A stretch of DNA of 64,000 nucleotides from Winogradskyella undariae (GTDB lineage Bacteria; Bacteroidota; Bacteroidia; Flavobacteriales; Flavobacteriaceae): assembly GCF_013285155.1 (NCBI RefSeq), contig NZ_JABTEL010000005.1:124001-188000 (forward strand). Reading direction: 5' to 3'. A program made the position numbers and the translations under genes. Below the pieces are notes generated by a model that saw nothing but the letters and a program-made list of their open reading frames with translations, did no database searches and was not told the DNA's origin. Numbering within the stretch: position 1 is the stretch's first letter; the number at the start of each line of letters is the position of its first letter. Shown piece after piece: positions 1 to 8,471 of this stretch.

Positions 1-1
1 G

Positions 2-1087
2 GATAATACATTAATAGTCAGTTTAAATTATCCTATTAATTTAGAATATGCTGATGGAGAAACTATTGAAGTCAATACTAATGAAGAATTAAGTGATGCC
101 ATAGAGGCTGCAGAGCAATTTTGTGAAGATGGAAATGATAACTGTGTAGAAGATGATATTTTGATAGATATAATGGAGTGTGCTTGGACTTTTACTGATG
201 GCTCTGGGGATTTTCAAAATAATTGGATGATTTTTAATGCTGATGGGCAATTACAAATTTCTGAAGGAATGGCAGCATCTGCAATTGGTGGAAGTTGGGA
301 TTTATCTACAACAGAAAATGGTGTTGTTTTAACCTTATCCGAATTAACAGCATTTCAAGAAACACTAGAAGGTGATTGGCTTATTGTAGAATGTGAAGAT
401 GGTCGATTAGAAATTATTCGAGATGATTTAGAATTTACCTTAGAACAAGATTGCAATTTAAACAACCCATTTAGCTGTTTTAGTAATTATGAAATCACAA
501 CTTGTAATGGTTCTAATAACATTCCTATTTACAATTTAAGTGCTAATACCATTGGATTAGTAGGTTGTATTGTTCCTTATTTTTCTTCTTTTCATGAAAC
601 ACTAATAGATGCAGAAAATAACACCAATGCTATAGAGAATACAGAGGCGTTTGAAACTTTAGTCAGTCAAGTATATTTAAGAATTGAAGCCATAAATGGT
701 GAATATGAAATCTACGGGATAACATTAATTGGAGAAGATTGTAATGCTGGTAGTTGTACAGAAGGAGATATAGAAGGTATACTTACTTCATGCTTATGGA
801 ATATAATCAACTATAATGGAAGTGATAATTTAGCGAGTTATAATCTCGATTTTGAACAAGACTCAGGGATTATGGTTGTTTATGGTGCTGATAGTATAAT
901 AGATGCTGGTTGGTCACTATCTCAAACAGACGATGGTGTTATTATAGCGTTTTCAAATGTTGCCGCACCAAACATACAAGCTATAAACGGAAGTTGGTTA
1001 ATTGTAGAATGTACGGAAAACCAACTGGTTTTGCATAATATTACAAATAGTGATCTCGAAATAGTACTAGATCGTACCTGTGAATAA
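2..1087 (+). CDS. Secreted repeat protein, 3' part only (5' end outside window)
   Basis: The frame is open from base 2 with no start needed; the TTG at 161 is not a convincing start, so 361 C-terminal residues are visible. Two copies of a roughly 90-residue module (window residues about 56-130 and 265-345) share the pattern C-x-W, an Asn/Asp-rich strand, GGSWDL or AGWSLSQ, then GDWLIVEC or GSWLIVEC; this looks like a lipocalin-like beta sandwich. Between them lies a different module with FHETLIDAENNTNAI followed by VYLRIEA, which matches the repeat consensus of the 2016-residue protein at 27158. Paired cysteines suggest export. No recognisable T9SS C-terminal domain closes the protein. Function is unknown; an extracellular or cell-surface role is inferred. 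Confidence 0.8.
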   Translation, partial: DNTLIVSLNYPINLEYADGETIEVNTNEELSDAIEAAEQFCEDGNDNCVEDDILIDIMECAWTFTDGSGDFQNNWMIFNADGQLQISEGMAASAIGGSWDLSTTENGVVLTLSELTAFQETLEGDWLIVECEDGRLEIIRDDLEFTLEQDCNLNNPFSCFSNYEITTCNGSNNIPIYNLSANTIGLVGCIVPYFSSFHETLIDAENNTNAIENTEAFETLVSQVYLRIEAINGEYEIYGITLIGEDCNAGSCTEGDIEGILTSCLWNIINYNGSDNLASYNLDFEQDSGIMVVYGADSIIDAGWSLSQTDDGVIIAFSNVAAPNIQAINGSWLIVECTENQLVLHNITNSDLEIVLDRTCE

Positions 1088-1114
1088 ATAAAAATTTTAA
1101 GTTAGTTGATTCGG

Positions 1115-1150
1115 AAAAAGGGCTGCTTGCCATGAGTAGCTCTTTTTTTA
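1115..1150 (+). terminator. Rho-independent terminator after the first gene
   Basis: AAAAAGGGCTGCT and AGTAGCTCTTTTT form a 13-bp stem (two G-U pairs) with a 7-nt loop, followed by a T run. It lies 28 bp after the stop of the partial gene and isolates it from ffh. Confidence 0.8.
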
Positions 1151-1279
1151 TGGGTTTATTTCATTTAAATTGAAAGAAAATAATGATTCTTTCGGGAAAC
1201 TATTTTAATAATTTTTAGTCTTTCACACTTAGATTAAAATCATTTTCTTAAACACATTCATAATTCCCTCATAAATTCT

Positions 1280-1287
1280 TAAATTTG
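1280..1287 (+). promoter_or_regulatory. Bacteroidetes -7 promoter box for ffh
   Basis: TAAATTTG fits TAnnTTTG exactly and is followed by C. No good TTG -33 element is seen at the expected distance. The start codon is 59 bp downstream, giving a leader of about 55 nt that contains CAGACTG twice around a small CTGC/GCAG hairpin. Confidence 0.55.
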
Positions 1288-1346
1288 CAACTTATTAAAA
1301 TAACACAGACTGCTAATTCGCAGACTGAAAATAGAATACTAGAAAC

Positions 1347-2678
1347 ATGTTCAATAATTTAAGTGATAAGTTAGATAAAGCGTTACACGTATTAAAAGGT
1401 CATGGAAGCATTACAGAAGTTAATGTTGCCGAGACACTTAAAGAAGTAAGAAGAGCGCTTTTAGATGCCGATGTTAACTTTAAAATTGCTAAAGAATTTA
1501 CCGTTCGTGTAAAAGAAAAAGCACTTGGTCAAGATGTATTGACGACGTTACAACCAGGTCAATTAATGGTGAAACTCGTAAAAGATGAGTTAACTGAATT
1601 AATGGGGGGTGATGCCGAAGGACTTAATCTTTCTGGTAATCCGAGTGTAATTTTAATGTCAGGTCTTCAAGGATCTGGTAAAACTACTTTTTCTGGTAAA
1701 CTTGCCAATTATTTAAAAAACAAAAAAACTAAGAAACCTTTATTAGTAGCCTGTGATGTTTATCGTCCTGCTGCAATAGATCAATTACATGTTGTAGGAG
1801 ATCAAATCGGTGTTGAGGTTTTTAGTGATAGAGGAAATACAGATCCTGTTGCAATTTCTGAAGCAGGTATTGCTCATGCTAAAGCAAACGGACACAACGT
1901 GGTAATTATTGATACCGCAGGTCGTTTAGCTGTAGATGAAGCCATGATGACTGAAATCTCTAACATTCATAAAGCAATTAAGCCACAAGAAACATTATTT
2001 GTTGTGGATTCTATGACGGGGCAAGATGCTGTTAATACAGCAAAAGCCTTCAATGATATCTTAAATTTTGACGGTGTTATCCTTACCAAATTAGATGGTG
2101 ATACACGTGGTGGTGCTGCAATTTCTATTAAATCTGTAGTAAACAAGCCAATTAAATTTATTGGTACTGGTGAAAAGATGGAAGCAATTGATGTTTTCTA
2201 TCCTTCACGTATGGCAGATCGTATTTTAGGAATGGGAGATGTTGTTTCTTTAGTTGAACGTGCACAAGAGCAGTTTGACGAAGAGGAAGCAAGAAAACTT
2301 CAAAAGAAGATTGCTAAAAACCAGTTTGGCTTTGATGATTTCTTAAAACAGATTCAGCAGATCAAGAAAATGGGTAATATGAAGGATTTAGTAGGCATGA
2401 TTCCTGGTGCAGGAAAAATGATGAAAGATATCGATATCGATGATGATGCTTTTAAAGGAATTGAAGCCATTATTCATTCTATGACACCAGAAGAACGTGC
2501 TAACCCTGCAGTAATAAATGCAAGTCGTAAAAAGAGAATTGGTAAAGGTTCAGGAACGTCAGTTCAAGAAGTAAACCAACTCTTAAAGCAGTTTACTCAG
2601 ATGAGTAAAATGATGAAGATGATGCAAGGTGGAGGCGGAAAACGTATGATGCAGATGATGCAGAATATGCCTAAGTAG
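1347..2678 (+). CDS. ffh: Signal recognition particle protein Ffh (SRP54)
   Basis: GTPase that binds signal sequences with 4.5S RNA and docks nascent inner-membrane proteins at FtsY. The 443 residues match the normal family length. An N-terminal helical bundle (about 1-90) precedes the G domain with GLQGSGKTT (106-114), DTAGR (189-193) and TKLDGDTRGG (247-256). The methionine-rich M domain fills about 310-443 and ends in a run of Met-Met-Gln clusters, as expected for signal peptide binding. It is probably monocistronic or read with folD 115 bp downstream. Identification is secure. Confidence 0.98.
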   Translation: MFNNLSDKLDKALHVLKGHGSITEVNVAETLKEVRRALLDADVNFKIAKEFTVRVKEKALGQDVLTTLQPGQLMVKLVKDELTELMGGDAEGLNLSGNPSVILMSGLQGSGKTTFSGKLANYLKNKKTKKPLLVACDVYRPAAIDQLHVVGDQIGVEVFSDRGNTDPVAISEAGIAHAKANGHNVVIIDTAGRLAVDEAMMTEISNIHKAIKPQETLFVVDSMTGQDAVNTAKAFNDILNFDGVILTKLDGDTRGGAAISIKSVVNKPIKFIGTGEKMEAIDVFYPSRMADRILGMGDVVSLVERAQEQFDEEEARKLQKKIAKNQFGFDDFLKQIQQIKKMGNMKDLVGMIPGAGKMMKDIDIDDDAFKGIEAIIHSMTPEERANPAVINASRKKRIGKGSGTSVQEVNQLLKQFTQMSKMMKMMQGGGGKRMMQMMQNMPK

Positions 2679-2793
2679 AGTTTAAAGCATTTGTCTTTAA
2701 AACAAGCTTCAGTAGATTTTTAAAATATTATAATTTATAAACCAGTAATTTTTTGCGCAATAGCGCTTTTGCAAGAAAACAATAACCAAAAGC

Positions 2794-3675
2794 ATGACAA
2801 TTTTAGACGGTAAAAAAGTAAGTAACGATATTAAAAACGAAATCAAAGCTGAGGTCGATAAGATGAAGGCTAATGGTGAAAAAGTGCCACATTTAGCAGC
2901 TGTTATAGTTGGTAATGATGGAGCAAGTTTAACTTACGTTGGTAGTAAAGTTAGAGCGTGTGAGCGTGTTGGATTTGAATCTACTATGGTAAGATTATCA
3001 AGCACAACTAGCGAAATTGAATTATTAGACAAGATCGCAGAATTAAATGCTAACGATGATATTGATGGTTTCATTATTCAGTTACCATTACCTCCTCAAA
3101 TTAATACGCAGAAAGTATTAATGGCGGTAGATCCTAATAAAGATGTCGATGGATTTCACCCAATGAACTTTGGAAAAATGTCTTTAGATATGTCAACGTT
3201 TATTCCTGCAACTCCATTTGGAATCTTAGAGTTATTAGATCGTTATGGTGTTGAGACTAAAGGGAAGCATACGGTTGTTATCGGTCGTTCTCACATTGTT
3301 GGTCGTCCTATGAGTATCTTAATGGGAAGAAAAGGTTTTCCAGGAAACTCTACAGTGACACTAACACACAGTCACACTAAAAATATTACACAAATTACAT
3401 CTCAAGCAGATATAATTATTTCAGCATTAGGAATTCCTAAATTCTTAAAAGCAGAAATGGTTAAAGATGACGCTGTAATTATTGATGTAGGAATCACACG
3501 AGTTCCTGATGATTCTGAGAAAGGTTACTATATCACGGGTGACGTAGATTTTGAAACAGTAAGTAAAAAAGCAAGTTTTATAACACCAGTTCCCGGAGGA
3601 GTAGGACCAATGACTATTGCTATGCTGTTAAAGAATACGTTAATTGCTAGAGACCAACATAGAAATAATAACTAA
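2794..3675 (+). CDS. folD: Bifunctional methylenetetrahydrofolate dehydrogenase/cyclohydrolase FolD
   Basis: Interconverts 5,10-methylene-, methenyl- and 10-formyl-tetrahydrofolate in the cytoplasm, feeding purine and formyl-Met synthesis. The 293 residues are the usual length. YVGSKVRACERVG carries the catalytic Tyr and Lys, DGFIIQLPLPP is the signature loop, and VVIGRSHIVGRP plus TPVPGGVGPMT are the NADP-site and C-terminal signatures. A small GCGC-AATA-GCGC hairpin sits 27-39 bp before the start. A strong terminator follows, shared with the convergent VOC gene. Confidence 0.98.
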   Translation: MTILDGKKVSNDIKNEIKAEVDKMKANGEKVPHLAAVIVGNDGASLTYVGSKVRACERVGFESTMVRLSSTTSEIELLDKIAELNANDDIDGFIIQLPLPPQINTQKVLMAVDPNKDVDGFHPMNFGKMSLDMSTFIPATPFGILELLDRYGVETKGKHTVVIGRSHIVGRPMSILMGRKGFPGNSTVTLTHSHTKNITQITSQADIIISALGIPKFLKAEMVKDDAVIIDVGITRVPDDSEKGYYITGDVDFETVSKKASFITPVPGGVGPMTIAMLLKNTLIARDQHRNNN

Positions 3676-3690
3676 AAATTAGTTAATATT

Positions 3691-3727
3691 AAAAAAGGGC
3701 AATAATTTTATTTATTGCCCTTTTTTT
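3691..3727. terminator. Bidirectional terminator between folD and the minus-strand operon
   Basis: GGGCAATAA and TTATTGCCC form a perfect 9-bp stem around a 6-nt loop, extended by A6 on the left and T7 on the right, so it has a U run in both directions. It closes folD on plus and the six-gene operon ending at 3756 on minus. Confidence 0.9.
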
Positions 3728-3755
3728 ATGTGTTAGATTTTAATTTAAAAGATTT

Positions 3756-4175
3756 CTACTTCGCAAAAAGTTGACTACTGTCTTTAAAAGATTTAAATTC
3801 TAAAGCATTTCCTGAAGGATCTTTAAAAAACATAGTGGCTTGTTCGCCTACTTGTCCTTCAAAGCGAAGGTATGGTTCAATAATAAATTTAATATGTTTT
3901 GATTTTAGTAACTCGGCAAAGTCATGAAAAATTGCCCATTCTAAAACCACACCAAAATGTGGCACAGGAACATCCTTTCCATCAACTAAATTAGTAGCAA
4001 TATCTTCTGTCTGCTTTTTTTTATAATGAATCACTAATTGGTGTCCAAAAAAGTTATAATCAACCCAATGATCACTACTTCTCCCTTCTTCAAAATTTAA
4101 AATATTACTATAAAAATTTCTGCACACAGAGAGATTATCTACAGGGATAGCTAAGTGAAAAGGTGATAATGCCAT
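3756..4175 (-). CDS. VOC (glyoxalase/bleomycin-resistance fold) protein
   Basis: A 139-residue single vicinal-oxygen-chelate protein. It opens with [20 protein letters not shown], the typical first strand with a metal-ligand His, and has a second His in PHFGVVLEW and a Glu in GNALEFK near the C terminus, the usual metal triad of the fold. Members include dioxygenases, isomerases and resistance proteins, so the substrate cannot be assigned. It starts 2 bp after the pseudouridine synthase gene and is the last gene of the minus operon. Confidence 0.9.
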   Translation of the reverse strand: MALSPFHLAIPVDNLSVCRNFYSNILNFEEGRSSDHWVDYNFFGHQLVIHYKKKQTEDIATNLVDGKDVPVPHFGVVLEWAIFHDFAELLKSKHIKFIIEPYLRFEGQVGEQATMFFKDPSGNALEFKSFKDSSQLFAK

Positions 4176-4177
4176 AA

Positions 4178-4945
4178 TTAACGTCCGTTTTTTCTAATGG
4201 TTTCTTGGCTTTCTTCAAATGTTTTATCAGAATCACTAATCAATTCCGTTAAGTCCTTAAACTCTTCTTTCGTTAATTCTCTATATTGACCTGAAGATAT
4301 ATCAAGCTTTACATTCATTATTCTCACACGCTTTAAAGTTTGTACTTCATAATTTAAGTACTCACACATTCTACGTATCTGGCGGTTTAAACCTTGAGTT
4401 AAAATAATACTAAACGTAAATTTATCAATTTTCTTAACCTTACATTTTTTAGTACGCTTATCTAGGTCTTCAATATAGATTCCACCAGACATACGCTCAA
4501 TAAAGGTTTGAGAAATCTGTTGATCAACAGTAACAATGTACTCTTTCTCGTGATTATTGCTAGCTCTTAAAATCTTATTAACGATATCTCCATCATCTGT
4601 AAGTAATATTAATCCCTCACTTGGTTTGTCTAATCGACCTATAGGGAAAATACGTTTTGGGTAATTGATATAATCAATGATGTTGTCTTTTTCAACACGT
4701 GTATCTGTGGTACAAACAATACCGACAGGTTTGTTAAAAGCTAGGTAAACAAAGTCTTGTTGGCGTTCTCCGATGATTTCTCCATCGACTTTTACGATAT
4801 CTTCAGAGCTCACTTTTGTTCCCATTTCAGGTACAACATCGTTAATTGTTACACGGCCCGCATCTATTAATCGATCTGCGGCTCTACGAGAGCAATATCC
4901 GGCTTCGCTGAGGTATTTGTTAAGGCGTTTTAATTCTTGTGACAT
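4178..4945 (-). CDS. rluF: RluF-type 23S rRNA pseudouridine synthase
   Basis: Isomerises uridine to pseudouridine in 23S rRNA (RluF acts near the peptidyl-transferase centre; some members also act on tRNA-Tyr). An S4 RNA-binding domain ([20 protein letters not shown]) is followed by [12 protein letters not shown] and the catalytic-Asp motif [17 protein letters not shown], then [13 protein letters not shown]. The C-terminal tail is basic. The longer reading frame starts at 4960, but the start at 4945 begins directly with the S4 domain and lies 4 nt after a TACTTTTG promoter box, so it is preferred. RluF rather than RluB/E is judged from the CTTD and NIIDYINYP segments. Confidence 0.9.
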   Translation of the reverse strand: MSQELKRLNKYLSEAGYCSRRAADRLIDAGRVTINDVVPEMGTKVSSEDIVKVDGEIIGERQQDFVYLAFNKPVGIVCTTDTRVEKDNIIDYINYPKRIFPIGRLDKPSEGLILLTDDGDIVNKILRASNNHEKEYIVTVDQQISQTFIERMSGGIYIEDLDKRTKKCKVKKIDKFTFSIILTQGLNRQIRRMCEYLNYEVQTLKRVRIMNVKLDISSGQYRELTKEEFKDLTELISDSDKTFEESQETIRKNGR

Positions 4946-4949
4946 GCTG

Positions 4950-4957
4950 CAAAAGTA
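4950..4957 (-). promoter_or_regulatory. Internal -7 promoter box at the rluF start
   Basis: On the minus strand TACTTTTG matches TAnnTTTG and ends 4 nt before the ATG at 4945. Transcription from it would begin at or next to the start codon. The TTG upstream is 26 nt away, longer than the usual 19-21, so strength is uncertain. Confidence 0.45.
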
Positions 4958-4966
4958 CAATAAAGA

Positions 4967-5794
4967 TTAATCATTAATGAAGTCAATGATCTTTGGTGTT
5001 AAAGAGACATCTTTTAATCCGTGTCCAAATCCAGAAGTGGTAATGAATTCTGAATTTTTATAGCGACTAGCAATTAATTGTCCGTCTTCGTAAGGAATTA
5101 TTCTGTCTTTTTTATCGTGAATAACTAAGCCTTTAGCTTCTATAGTTTCTGTGAAATTTGCAGTTGAAAAATAAGATACAGGTTGGTTAAAACGATCTAA
5201 AATAATTGAATCTAAACCTTGTGAAATTCTTTTGTTATACCCCATCATGCTTTTATACCGATCAAAAACACCTATAAAATGTGCGGGTGCACCAAGTAAA
5301 ACTAATTTTTTAATAGATGGTAATTTGTTTCCGTGTAAAGAGAAAACACTAGCCATACCACCTACAGAATGGCCTATTAAAACATCGGGTTGAAACTTTT
5401 TAGCAATAGCAGCGATGAATTCTGAATAAAGAATGGCATTAAATTGCTTTCCGTCTGATCTTCCGTGGGCAGGTGCATCTAAAGCTATAATGTTATAGTC
5501 TTGTGCAATTAAATCTTTTACAATGTAATTCCAACGCGATGTGTTACTTTCCCAACCATGCGCTAATAAGACAGTTTTACCTTTTCCTACCCAGCGGTAA
5601 GTTGCAATTTCCATGTTTTTATAATGAGTCTCTTCAAAAAATGCAGAGTCAATAATTTGTTTTTGCTCTTCATTATAGCGTCCTTTTCTTGGTGATGCAA
5701 ATAAATTAATTGCTCTTTTTGATGCAAATTTTGATGAGATTAAACTTGTAGCGTTAAGTGCTCCTCCTATTGATTTTACTATAAAACTACTCAT
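4967..5794 (-). CDS. Alpha/beta hydrolase
   Basis: A 275-residue alpha/beta hydrolase. VLLAHGWESNTSRW holds the oxyanion-hole HGW, GHSVGG is the nucleophile elbow with the catalytic Ser, VIHDKKDRIIPY supplies the acid Asp and FGHGLKD the catalytic His, so the triad is complete. No signal peptide is visible, so it is probably cytoplasmic. The substrate is unknown; esterase or lipase-like activity is likely from the fold. It is 6 bp upstream of the long rluF frame and 2 bp downstream of the cupin gene, consistent with co-transcription. Confidence 0.92.
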   Translation of the reverse strand: MSSFIVKSIGGALNATSLISSKFASKRAINLFASPRKGRYNEEQKQIIDSAFFEETHYKNMEIATYRWVGKGKTVLLAHGWESNTSRWNYIVKDLIAQDYNIIALDAPAHGRSDGKQFNAILYSEFIAAIAKKFQPDVLIGHSVGGMASVFSLHGNKLPSIKKLVLLGAPAHFIGVFDRYKSMMGYNKRISQGLDSIILDRFNQPVSYFSTANFTETIEAKGLVIHDKKDRIIPYEDGQLIASRYKNSEFITTSGFGHGLKDVSLTPKIIDFIND

Positions 5795-5796
5795 AT

Positions 5797-6162
5797 CTAT
5801 TCGTCTTCTCTATTAACGGCTTCGATTGAAAATGCAGGTAAACAAATCGCTAAATACTCACAAGGTTCTGTAAATGGATTTGAATACTGAAGTTTAGTGT
5901 TCTTGTCTACTTTAATGGATTGTCCGGCTTCTAGAATAATAATTTCATCCTCAATTATAAACTGCTTCTTTCCTTTAATAATAAAAGTGTATTCGTCAAA
6001 TTCTGGTGTCTGAAACGGTTCTGACCAACCCGCAGGAGCAACCATATGTGCAATGCTAATTTCAGAATTACCGTCAGTAGCATTGCCAAAGTGTTCTTTG
6101 ATTATTTTACCATCGGTTGTCGGAACAACAAATGGTGAGTTTTGAATTTTATATTTTTTCAT
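5797..6162 (-). CDS. Small cupin-domain protein
   Basis: A 121-residue single cupin. FQTPEFDEYTFIIKGKKQF is the first cupin motif region and SNPFTEPCEYLAICLP the second, but the usual metal histidines are replaced (only E-x-D-E-Y remains in motif 1), so metal binding is doubtful. It may be a ligand-binding rather than catalytic cupin. It sits between the lipoprotein and hydrolase genes in the operon with gaps of 23 and 2 bp. Function is unknown. Confidence 0.85.
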   Translation of the reverse strand: MKKYKIQNSPFVVPTTDGKIIKEHFGNATDGNSEISIAHMVAPAGWSEPFQTPEFDEYTFIIKGKKQFIIEDEIIILEAGQSIKVDKNTKLQYSNPFTEPCEYLAICLPAFSIEAVNREDE

Positions 6163-6185
6163 TGTATTACTTAATCTTTAGTTTT

Positions 6186-6740
6186 CTACCAGTGGATCAT
6201 AAAAAATTTGATTTTAGCTTTTTCGGGAATCTGAATTGGATCTATATTTAGATTCATATCAAAACGCAAACTAGCAGGTAATTCTTTCTTGTCTATAGTA
6301 AAAGAGGCATTAATGTCATCTACAGTAATAACAATAGCGTTTATAAGATTATTAATTTTAGATATTTTATAGTTATCCTTAATATCTTTAAAAGTACTTA
6401 AAGCGGTAATGTTTTTATCTGTTTTAAAACGTTCATCTATAATGCGAACCGTTGAGATAACAGAAGTTGAATCTAAAGTTTCTCTCGGTGACAGATCTAA
6501 TAATTTTTTACCTCCTTTTTCAAAAACTTCAATGATATTTGCTGAGCCTGAAAACTCATCTCCTGCAATATAGCGGACAACAGAATCATTATTGAAAATA
6601 GCATCTAATTCTTTAACTTGAGTTGAATCGTTTAATAATCCAATATTATTTTTTTTAATTAAAAAAGGATTTGGTTTATCTGTTGTACAACTTGTAATTA
6701 TAAGCGCACCAGTAAGTGCTGCTAAAAAGGTTTTGTTCAT
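6186..6740 (-). CDS. Uncharacterised lipoprotein
   Basis: 184 residues. The N terminus MNKTFLAALTGALIITSC is a short lipoprotein signal peptide with the acylated Cys at 18. The rest is soluble, rich in Lys, Asp and Ile with alternating beta-strand character, and has no motif I recognise. It is probably anchored in a membrane on the periplasmic side. It lies 17 bp downstream of the HerA-like ATPase gene and upstream of the cupin, so it shares that operon, although its location differs from its cytoplasmic neighbours. Confidence 0.75.
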   Translation of the reverse strand: MNKTFLAALTGALIITSCTTDKPNPFLIKKNNIGLLNDSTQVKELDAIFNNDSVVRYIAGDEFSGSANIIEVFEKGGKKLLDLSPRETLDSTSVISTVRIIDERFKTDKNITALSTFKDIKDNYKISKINNLINAIVITVDDINASFTIDKKELPASLRFDMNLNIDPIQIPEKAKIKFFMIHW

Positions 6741-6757
6741 GTTTTGTTTTACTATAT

Positions 6758-8287
6758 TTATTTAATCATTTTACTTAAAATTCCTAGAACTCCTCGGATA
6801 ACTGTAGCACTTGTTAAAACCTTTATTAAAGGATTCATACGTGTGCTTTGTCTTCTTGTGGTTCTTTTGCTTTCGGCGCGTTTTAAATCTTCTTTTTCTT
6901 TTTTAGCTTTTTGTTTTAATTCTTCGGCTTCAGCTTGTTTAATTTTTTTATTCAACATTTCGTAAGCACTTTCACGATCAATCTCTTCATTATATTTTTT
7001 TGCGAGTTGCGATTGCGATATTAAGCTGCTGAGTTCTGTTTCTGTTAAAATATCCATTCGGCTCATTGGTGCGCGTAGCATGGTTGCTGCCAATGGTGTT
7101 GGTTTTCCTTTTTCATCTAAAGCAGATACTAAAGCTTCACCAATTCCTAATGAGGTTAGCATTTCTGCAGTATCATAATATTCAGAATCAGGATAATTTT
7201 GAGCAGTTAGTTTTATCGCTTTTCGGTCTTTTGCTGTAAATGCTCTTAAGGCATGTTGAATTTTTAATCCCAATTGTCCTAAAACTTCTTCTGGGACATC
7301 TGTTGGGTTTTGAGTTACAAAATATAAACCAATACCTTTACTGCGGATCAGTTTTACCATACTTTCAATCTGATTGAGTAAGGCTCCAGAAGCTTCATCG
7401 AAAATTAAATGTGCTTCGTCAATAAAGATGATTAACTCTGGTCTTCCAGTATCACCTTGTTCTGGGAAAGTAGAATAAATTTCAGCCAATAAACTCAACA
7501 TAAATGTCGAAAATAACTTGGGCTTATCTTGTATATCCGTTAATCTAAGAATATTTATGTAACCACGACCATTGTCATCAATTCGTAATAAATCATCTGT
7601 ATCAAAAGATTTTTCTCCAAAGAATAAATCCCCACCTTGTTGTTCTATTTCAATAAGTTTCCTGAGAATTGCTCCTGTCGAAGCTGTTGAAATACGGCCA
7701 TAGGCTTCCTGGAATTCTTCTTTCCCTTCATTAGTGGCGTATTGAAGAATTTTCTTAAAATCCTTAAGATCTAATAAAGGCAAATGATTATCGTCACAAT
7801 ACTTAAAAATAACTGATATTATTCCAGCTTGTGTTTCGGTAACGTCTAAGATTCTAGAAATTAAAACAGGACCAAATTCGCTAATAGTTGCTCTTAAACG
7901 TACACCATCTTGTTCGGATAGTGTTAGCATTTCAACAGGGAATGCTTTTGGTTCAAAAGGTAAACCAATTTGTTCGTGACGTTCATTTATTTTAGCATGA
8001 CCGGGGCTTGGTTTTGCTAATCCACTTAAATCCCCTTTAATATCCATTAGTAAAACCGGAACTCCTTTTTCTGAAAGGTTTTCAGCTAAAACTTGTAATG
8101 TTTTTGTTTTTCCGGTTCCTGTTGCTCCTGCAATAAGTCCATGTCTGTTCATGGTTTTTAAAGGAACATTTACAAAGGTATTGGTCATCGTTTTACCATC
8201 TAACATGGCAGAACCTAGTGTAATATAGTCACCTTTACAGGTGTTTCCTTCGTTAATTTCTTTTACGAAAGCTTCAGAATTCTTCAT
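6758..8287 (-). CDS. HerA-like DUF853 family ATPase
   Basis: 509 residues with the layout of DUF853/HerA-like P-loop ATPases. GLIAGATGTGKTKTLQ is Walker A (about residues 52-67), LIIFIDEAHLIFDE is Walker B, and YFVTQNPTDVPEEVLGQLG is the sensor and arginine-finger region. The C terminus (about 440-490) is highly charged Lys/Glu coiled coil followed by a basic patch (RTTRRQSTR) and a short hydrophobic end. The family is related to FtsK/HerA translocases and is predicted to form hexameric rings on DNA. The cellular role is not established. It is the first gene of the six-gene minus operon; no matching NurA nuclease lies nearby. Confidence 0.9.
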   Translation of the reverse strand: MKNSEAFVKEINEGNTCKGDYITLGSAMLDGKTMTNTFVNVPLKTMNRHGLIAGATGTGKTKTLQVLAENLSEKGVPVLLMDIKGDLSGLAKPSPGHAKINERHEQIGLPFEPKAFPVEMLTLSEQDGVRLRATISEFGPVLISRILDVTETQAGIISVIFKYCDDNHLPLLDLKDFKKILQYATNEGKEEFQEAYGRISTASTGAILRKLIEIEQQGGDLFFGEKSFDTDDLLRIDDNGRGYINILRLTDIQDKPKLFSTFMLSLLAEIYSTFPEQGDTGRPELIIFIDEAHLIFDEASGALLNQIESMVKLIRSKGIGLYFVTQNPTDVPEEVLGQLGLKIQHALRAFTAKDRKAIKLTAQNYPDSEYYDTAEMLTSLGIGEALVSALDEKGKPTPLAATMLRAPMSRMDILTETELSSLISQSQLAKKYNEEIDRESAYEMLNKKIKQAEAEELKQKAKKEKEDLKRAESKRTTRRQSTRMNPLIKVLTSATVIRGVLGILSKMIK

Positions 8288-8456
8288 TGATCAGAAAATT
8301 TCTATAAAAATAATGTAATTAAGTTACGTATGAAATAGTTTTCAACCTCATAATTAGAGAAGCTCATAACGTGAAGATGTGTTTTTTGAATGTATAAATA
8401 TTGAATTTTAGCAATAGTTTACAGCAAACTGATATAGAGACTGAAAACTAAATAAC

Positions 8457-8464
8457 TATCTTTG
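8457..8464 (+). promoter_or_regulatory. -7 promoter box for queE
   Basis: TATCTTTG followed by C is an exact TAnnTTTG match. Only 7 nt separate it from the ATG, so the transcript would start within a few bases of the start codon. No clear TTG -33 is seen. Confidence 0.6.
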
Positions 8465-8471
8465 CGGTCTT

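Noticed and set aside
161..1087. TTG at 161 as the true start of the first gene
   Set aside because: The frame is open to base 2 with the same protein character, and no promoter box or signal peptide lies at 161, so the gene is simply cut by the window edge.
2755..2770. GCGC-AATA-GCGC hairpin between ffh and folD as a terminator
   Set aside because: The stem is only 4 bp with a T4 tail, too weak to call.
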